Source: Straminergon stramineum (Eukaryota > Streptophyta > Bryopsida > Hypnales > Calliergonaceae). Taken from it: a stretch of 64,000 nucleotides of DNA. Location: assembly GCA_963920665.1 (NCBI GenBank), contig OY987265.1:18295001-18359000 (forward strand), in the 5' to 3' direction. Under the pieces are notes generated by a model. That model saw only the letters and a program-made list of their open reading frames with translations, did no database searches and was not told the origin of the DNA. The position numbers and the translations under genes are program-made. Positions 58,111 through 64,000 of the stretch are shown piece after piece. Numbering within the stretch: position 1 is the stretch's first letter; each line of letters opens with the position of its first letter.

Positions 58111-60690
58111 TCTCTTTGGAGGGAGACAAAGGAAAAAGTAGACAATCTAAGGTGGGTCTCTTGTATTTTGGACCAAGTGGCCGTTATTTGGGGTTAAGGC
58201 ATGACTTTTGTTTAATGCCTATTAAATAAAAAAAAGTTATTTTTTGTTGTATGATGTATCTACTACAAAACTAACACCCATTAATTTTGGGTGGTACATG
58301 TTTATATTTTAAATAATATATTTTAAATTTTTATAGGATTTAGAAGGAAAGTAGAGAGGAATAAAGTAGTGAGCAATAATAAAATATTCAATAAAATTTT
58401 TGAGGATCTAGGGGGAAATTAGAGAAGAATAGAAGCCTACAAACGAATTGGAGCACCAAGGATTGAGAACTCAAGCCTACCTTGACTCAATGTTGGAACT
58501 TGCTATGGAGTTGACTAATTGTACTAATTAATTGTCATGGCTAATACAAATTGAGAGCTAACTAGATTGATTGATACAAAGTGAAATCTATGGCACCCAA
58601 AAAAATCACTATCAATTTTTTTAGAAAACTATGTAAATTAAAAAATAGGGTTCATTTAATTGAAAGGTGAAAAAATTTATATAATATGTAGGGCTACTAT
58701 AGGGTCCATGAAATGCTATATACTCTAATATATATAATTGGGCTATGTAAAAGCATCATGAAGTAGGAATTTTTATTAATAAGTTAGCCTTGACATACAA
58801 GGGTCATGTAAACTTTTCATATCATGGTGAATATAGATGTGGATGATAAAATGAACACATTCAAGGAAATCTACGATGAAGGTTGGTTGATTGAAATTAT
58901 ATGATAGTACTAGTGGTGTACATACGAAAAAAATATAAGACATTGACAACAAGTGGAAAAAATTGTCACTCTCCATGAATAAGGAGGTTTACCTTAGTAG
59001 ATTCAACAAACTAAAAATTATATTGCACTATACAAAGATAGATTTTATAATCCATTTAACTTTAATATTTGTAATCATATATGTTTGATACACTCATATT
59101 GAATGGGATGTTTACGAAATAGTTTGAATAGGGATTTTGAAGTGTTCAATGGTAAACTTGTTATTAAAAACTTGATTTTTATATGTAAGATAGTCCCACT
59201 TAAAAAAACATAAAGGAATTTATGAAAACCATAGGGGATTGGAAATACACCCCTCATACTTTTATGTAAAAATGCGGTCATCTTAAATACAATAATTAAG
59301 GTAAATAGCTCCACGTCAAAATACCCTCTTCACTCAAGTCTATAACTTAAATTATGAAGGGTGATCTCTCTAAGCTAATGCATTTAAACTAGTGATGTAG
59401 GTTGAAGATTGTAGTGTAAAGAGAAAACACTTGAAGGTTGGGAAAAATCTTATTCAAAGAGGAGAAAAAAGAAGAGTCATAAAAATCCATACCCGAGTTG
59501 CTATAGGCCAAGAGTGAGTGAAGAGTACGATTTGTATTGAGTCTAAGTGTTTGAAGTAGAAGCATAGGTTCCAAGTTGCTACTTGAAGCTTTGGGTATAG
59601 TTAGAAAATGCAACAAAAATGGATCAAGGTGGGCCTCCTGATATGATTATAATATGCGTGTTGGAGAGTGGGGATGTGGTGTAAACAAATTCTAAAGCAT
59701 GTCTTTAATTTGGCACTTTGTTATTTCTCTTCTTATAGAAACCATAGTTACATTACAAATTAGAGGTTAAATCAAACCCCGAAGAATTTACTAAATCCAA
59801 CTTTGAATTCAAGATCACTTAAGTAATTTATAGAGGTTTACAATAACATATCACAGTTTAAAAAATAAATAAAAATTAAAGAAGATAGAATATGATGAAA
59901 TTCCATAGTCAAGAGCATGACTGTTGGATTAAAAATATCAAAATTCATCCAATTCAAATCAAATAGGAATCTTAAAATTTAGGTGACATTTAGGATCCAA
60001 TCTTGAAAGTAAAAATTAATTTAGACTTATAGGTTAGAAGAAAATGTTGGATGAAGTCTTGAAAGGTGAATTAAAGACAAAACTTCATCTACACATAATT
60101 TTGGCTAAAAATATTCGATTATAGAGATTTTTCCTACTTTAGAATAGGCATGCAACGCTTTACAACTTAAACTAATAATTTTTTTGAATTTCTCCACTTA
60201 GATTTGGAGGTCTAGAATTTTGATTTCAGTTGGTTGAAACCAACCAAAACCATTCCAAACCTCTAATTTTTTACAGTTTGTGTCAGTTTTAGTTAAGATG
60301 TAAACCACTTATAGTTTATCATTAGAAAAAACTTGATCATTGCTTAGAATGTCAATTGAACAACATTTAAATATCAAGCTTAAGATTCAAAGCCCAACAA
60401 CAAAGAACATGGTTGTGCATGCTTTCTCCTAAGGATATAGATAAAATACTCACATGTGGCATGTATTGAAGTTTGTTTCTTTCTTAGAAAGGTTCTCAAC
60501 AATGTCATCCAAGCCACATTTATAGAGTCTCTAAAGGCTCTACAAAAGCCACAAAATTATTCATATGAAAATTGAGGCTTAGCGTGGGCACTTACACGCT
60601 TGCATTGTAATTAAAAGATGGTTGTTTGAATGTTTTTACAAGGATAGAGATTGTAAAAGCATAATCCTTCTTTTTGGTTCAAAGATGCCT
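58111..60690. other. AT-rich interval, possible interior of the CACTA element starting at 57665
   Basis: No transposase motif on either strand. Only short AT-driven frames were seen. Confidence 0.3.
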
Positions 60691-61529
60691 TTAACTCTTA
60701 AAGGACCAACATGCATTTTTTGACTACATAGAAAGTTTAGGCATGTACATGTGACTGGAGTTTTCTATATTTTTGGCCCAAATTTTAATAGAAGGTTGGG
60801 ACGAAGAATATCTTTTATATGCACTAAATTTCATGACATTTGGAAATATGAGTCAAAAGTTATGGCTTAATATGTTACTTTTTTCCATAAATGGGCAGTC
60901 TGGTTAGATTAGAAAAAATCACTTTTTCCAAAAACAAAAAATCAGAAATTGTTTTTTTTCCCGGGTAGTTATGGTTTTTGTACTCAAAATTAATGTTTAC
61001 AATCCTTTATCTTACTCAATTTTCAATATTTTTGGAAAAAAAAAAAAGTTTAGAATAGAGATTGTTTATTACAACATTGCAACCATAGGGATTGACATTT
61101 TCAATTCCATAATTAAATTCTTAACAATTTAGTATTTTGAATCATTCTCTACGATTGTCTATTTCCTATTTTTTTCCTATATGTTGGACAATTCCAAATG
61201 ATTTGAAATTTTTAGGCATGTGGACAATTTGTCTAGGAAAAATAATCCAAAGAAGCACCACCATTTTTGACATTTTTTCATAGAAAAGCGAGTATGTTTT
61301 TCAGAGGGGCCAAAAAATTGATTTCAGTGAATTTGAATGCTTATATTTTGCAATCCATGCAGTGGAGATTTTTGAAATTTTTACCATATGTTCTCAAGTC
61401 GGCATAATACAAGATCCTACGGTTACATGTTTCAAAGAAAGTTTTTTTTGAAGTTTTGGTACTTGTACTAAAAATGGCAATTTTGGAACATTTTTGGTGA
61501 AAACATAGTCATGGAACTTTAGGGATTAA
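60691..61529. mobile_element. Non-autonomous TTAA-bordered DNA element (copy F, 831 bp)
   Basis: TTAA occurs at 60691-60694 and 61526-61529. The ends read CTCTTAAAGGACC on the left and TCCCTAAAGTTCC on the right on the other strand. It is the largest of the six and non-coding. Its right border is about 40 bp from the non-autonomous CACTA element. Confidence 0.5.
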
Positions 61530-61570
61530 ATAGTGCCTCTATCAAATACTTTTGCTCTTGCATACTTTGT

Positions 61571-63097
61571 GCACACTATGAGAAACCCACGTTTTTTATA
61601 AGATCAAACGAAAAATGTGGCATGTTTTTTCTGACATAAGGATGTTTGAGACTCTAAGGCAGTAGATGGAAGAATTATGGTGGACGTCCCAGACAACATA
61701 TGGTGTCACTACAAAAAGAACGTGATGCTACAGAGAAGGCATATGTTTTGTCAGACATCCAATAAAATGTTGGCATGTTTTTTGTGAAGTCCCAAAAAAC
61801 GTGTTAGTGCCATGTCAACAAGAATTCCAATTTTGACTTTGGGTAAATATGTAGAAGTTACTTGGGGAGTTGGGGATGAGGTAAAAGGTTGACCAAATGT
61901 GAAAAAAGTAGGGGAAGGGCAACCTCATAATATGTTTTTATAAAAAAAAAAGTAGCAAGTTGAGGTGGCAATTGAGTGTTGTGGTATGCAATGTGGATGA
62001 TTTGGCATGCCATGTCATCACATTTAAACACTGTCTAAAAATTCTAACACTAGTTTTTAATGTCATTTGTGACATCAACTAAGATGTCAATAGAAATGTC
62101 TAGATGTTTTTTGTGACAACAACTAGGACATCAACAAAAACTTCTAGATGTTTTTTGTGACATCAACTAGGACGTTAATAGAAATGTCTATATGTTTCTT
62201 AAAACATCAATTGAGACATCCAGATGTTTCTAATACATTAGTTGAGACAACATAGTATTTATTACAATGCTCATGTATGAAATTCAACTTGTAATAAAAT
62301 TTCTATGTTTACATATCCCATATGGTTTGTCTTCTTCCTACCACCCCAATTGTATATATACCCTATCTTCTCATGTTAACATACTCACAATAAGTGGCAC
62401 TTTTAGCCATGTGACATATTATCTACATATGGTATATTGTATATGGAGTATTATGTATAATGTATGGTGTATGATATTCAATGTATGGTGTATTGGAAAT
62501 GGCCTATTCTATATTATGTATGGTGTATGTTGAAGTGAACACCAAAAAAACATCTAGACATCTCAATGGACACTTCAAAAACTAAGACATGCACATTAGA
62601 CACATTCTAGAAGATGTCATCTGTGATGTTTTCATGTCCCTATCGACGTGCTATAATACATGGTAGATGCTACATGACATTCAAAAAAATTAACCTCATG
62701 TTGTTGTTGACAATAGAAAAAACATGTGCATGTCACATTGGACATCTAAATTGACATTACCCAGGGCACAATACACCAATGACTTCATACATGATGTCAA
62801 CAAGGGCATGGATGAAAAAATTGATGACTTGGCATTGTTTGCTCAAGAAACATTGTCGTTGAGGCACAGTGGCAGCCACGTGGCAACCTCTCATGACCTT
62901 TTCAAACCATATTTTTTGTGATATCCTAAAAAATTTTCTTGAAATTAGACCATGTTTTTTGTGATTTTTTATGTTTTTTAGCTTCTCCATTATAACTCAT
63001 TTTTTTGGACATCCATGCTAACATGGCTAATGTCCAAAAAAATGTACCTACCATGTTACAAGCCTGTCTCAAAGAAAGTGGGTTTCTTATAGTGGCA
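61571..63097. mobile_element. Complete non-autonomous CACTA element (1521 bp)
   Basis: The body is 61574-63094. The left end is CACTATGAGAAACCCAC and the right end, on the other strand, CACTATAAGAAACCCAC, differing at one base in 17. The 3-bp flanks are GCA (61571-61573) and GCA (63095-63097), an exact CACTA-type duplication. Subterminal words of the type ATGTTTTTTGTGACATC recur on both sides in both orientations. There is no transposase or other long frame. It would need a transposase supplied from elsewhere. Confidence 0.9.
62040..62250. repeat. Tandem repeat of about 45 bp inside the CACTA element
   Basis: Four to five units of TTTGTGACATCAACTAGGAC plus a GTCAATAGAAATGTCTAGATG-like half. 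The central units are closest to each other and the outer ones degenerate. The same GATGTTTTTTGTGACA core is the element's subterminal motif, so the array may be an expanded binding-site cluster. Confidence 0.7.
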
Positions 63098-63413
63098 TGG
63101 ATGTAGATACTTCGATAGACATGTGGCTCTACTTCGTTTTCTTTTTTGTTGCCATAATTGTAGGCCTTGCAACTTCCCTTCAAGCATTTTGTGGAGTTGT
63201 AGTGTCAACATGTATCTACTTTGAATCAAATTTGGTTGTTAAAATAGCTTACTTGCTTGGTATAGTCATACTTGATAAATCACATAATTACATCAAGTCA
63301 CATGACTACAACAAGTCAAGTGCATGACTAGGGCAAGTCACACAACTAAGGTTTGAAAATCCTAGCCACCGTTTTTTGTACCGCCCCCTTAAAGTACAAC
63401 TTTTGGCTATTTT
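63098..63413. other. Short non-coding interval
   Basis: Frames up to 76 codons only, unrecognised. Confidence 0.3.
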
Positions 63414-63475
63414 TCTGTCTTCTGTCTTCTGTCTTCTGTCTTCTTCTTCTTCTTCTTCTTCTTCTTCTTCTTCTT
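63414..63475. repeat. Compound microsatellite (CTTCTGT)n then (CTT)n
   Basis: About four 7-bp CTTCTGT units lead into about eleven CTT units. The long Glu-rich frame on the minus strand here is only this repeat read in one frame. Confidence 0.9.
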
Positions 63476-64000
63476 TAACCATAGTAAAAATCATGATTCA
63501 TTCATTGGGAAACTTTCCTAATGTATTTACTATTGCTAAAAATCATATATAATAAACCCTTACTTTTGTTGTGGTAAAACTACACCCTATTTATTAGGGG
63601 ACCTTATACAGTCTTGTTTTTGCCCTTGATTTATTTCCCAAAAATTTTCCAAAGTTTGCACCTACATATAAATTTTTGAAAATAACCCTTTTTTTAGAAT
63701 AAAGGCATTATTTATACCATCCCTACTAGAAGCATGAGAAATAATTTTTAACAAATAGACCTATACACATTGGCTATCTTTTACTTAGAGATGCTATAGG
63801 CACTATTTTCCCAATACATCCACCATATGTGGTGGCTTATGTAACAGTACTGGAGTTCTCAATAAGCCCTCCAAGTGGGATGTACCTCCCACTCACCCTC
63901 TACTATGGGTGATTCATTTAAGTGGCTAATACCTACTACCTTGGGGTTAATAATTAAGTGTGAATCACTCATTATGACCACCTCTATGGTTTTTACCCCC
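63476..64000. other. AT-rich window end without features
   Basis: No gene, RNA or element end was recognised. Confidence 0.3.

Noticed and set aside
63188..63215. TTGTAGTG as right end for the CACTA terminus at 57665
   Set aside because: Flanking bases do not match AAT, and the subterminal repeats are absent next to it.
63306..63494. Glu-rich minus-strand frame
   Set aside because: It is the CTT microsatellite read as GAA/GAG codons.
1..64000. tRNA, rRNA, CRISPR or bacterial operon features
   Set aside because: No cloverleaf-like B-box sequence, rRNA words, or regularly spaced array with spacers was seen; introns and transposon types indicate a plant nuclear genome.

Overview
Land-plant nuclear DNA made almost entirely of transposable elements, with no intact host gene that I recognise. 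The plant assignment rests on two families: a CACTA (En/Spm) TNP2-type transposase with the plant-typical Transpos_assoc, Transposase_21, DUF4218 and DUF4216 blocks and phase-consistent GT-AG introns, and a plant-style MULE transposase with a SWIM segment. The sequence is AT-rich, non-coding over long stretches and full of nested repeats, as expected of a large, repeat-rich genome. A non-seed plant is my guess only.

Layout. 0-1.6 kb: higher-GC non-coding DNA of unknown origin. 1.6-13.9 kb: AT-rich DNA with several small elements: a 588-bp TTAA-bordered element (2478-3065), a 725-bp element with a 7-bp target duplication (3821-4545), a 263-bp TTAA-bordered element (8497-8759), one arm of a long-range inverted repeat (10732-10930) and a 112-bp near-perfect palindrome with CACTA ends (11381-11492). 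13.9 to about 34 kb: the body of a large, decayed CACTA element. Its TNP2 gene is on the minus strand (21171 to 15367). A divergent plus-strand gene, probably the accessory TNPA-like gene, runs from about 22.9 to 28.5 kb. TNP2 is cut by a 1151-bp solo LTR (18457-19607) flanked by the 5-bp duplication CGCAG. 35.4-37.7 kb: a MULE transposase pseudogene on the minus strand. 40.7-40.9 kb: the second arm of the long-range inverted repeat. 41-43.5 kb: a long foldback element. 42.9-47.9 kb: three more TTAA-bordered elements and a 203-bp foldback MITE. 48771-54954: a 6.2-kb MULE-like element with an 11-bp target duplication, carrying a two-period satellite and a nested foldback element. 57665: one CACTA terminus with about ten AGTCATATTT-like subterminal repeats. 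60695-61525: a sixth TTAA-bordered element. 61574-63094: a complete non-autonomous CACTA element with a perfect GCA duplication.

How the parts relate. The transposase genes are dead. Both CACTA genes and the MULE gene carry in-frame stops; most are TAG or TGA codons of the kind produced by C-to-T change at CAG or CGA, which fits decay of methylated DNA. The small elements have no coding capacity and would depend on transposases elsewhere. The most unusual observation is a set of six non-coding elements whose twelve ends all abut TTAA and begin with CCC-like inverted repeats. That is the target-site and end structure of piggyBac rather than of the DNA transposons usual in plants.
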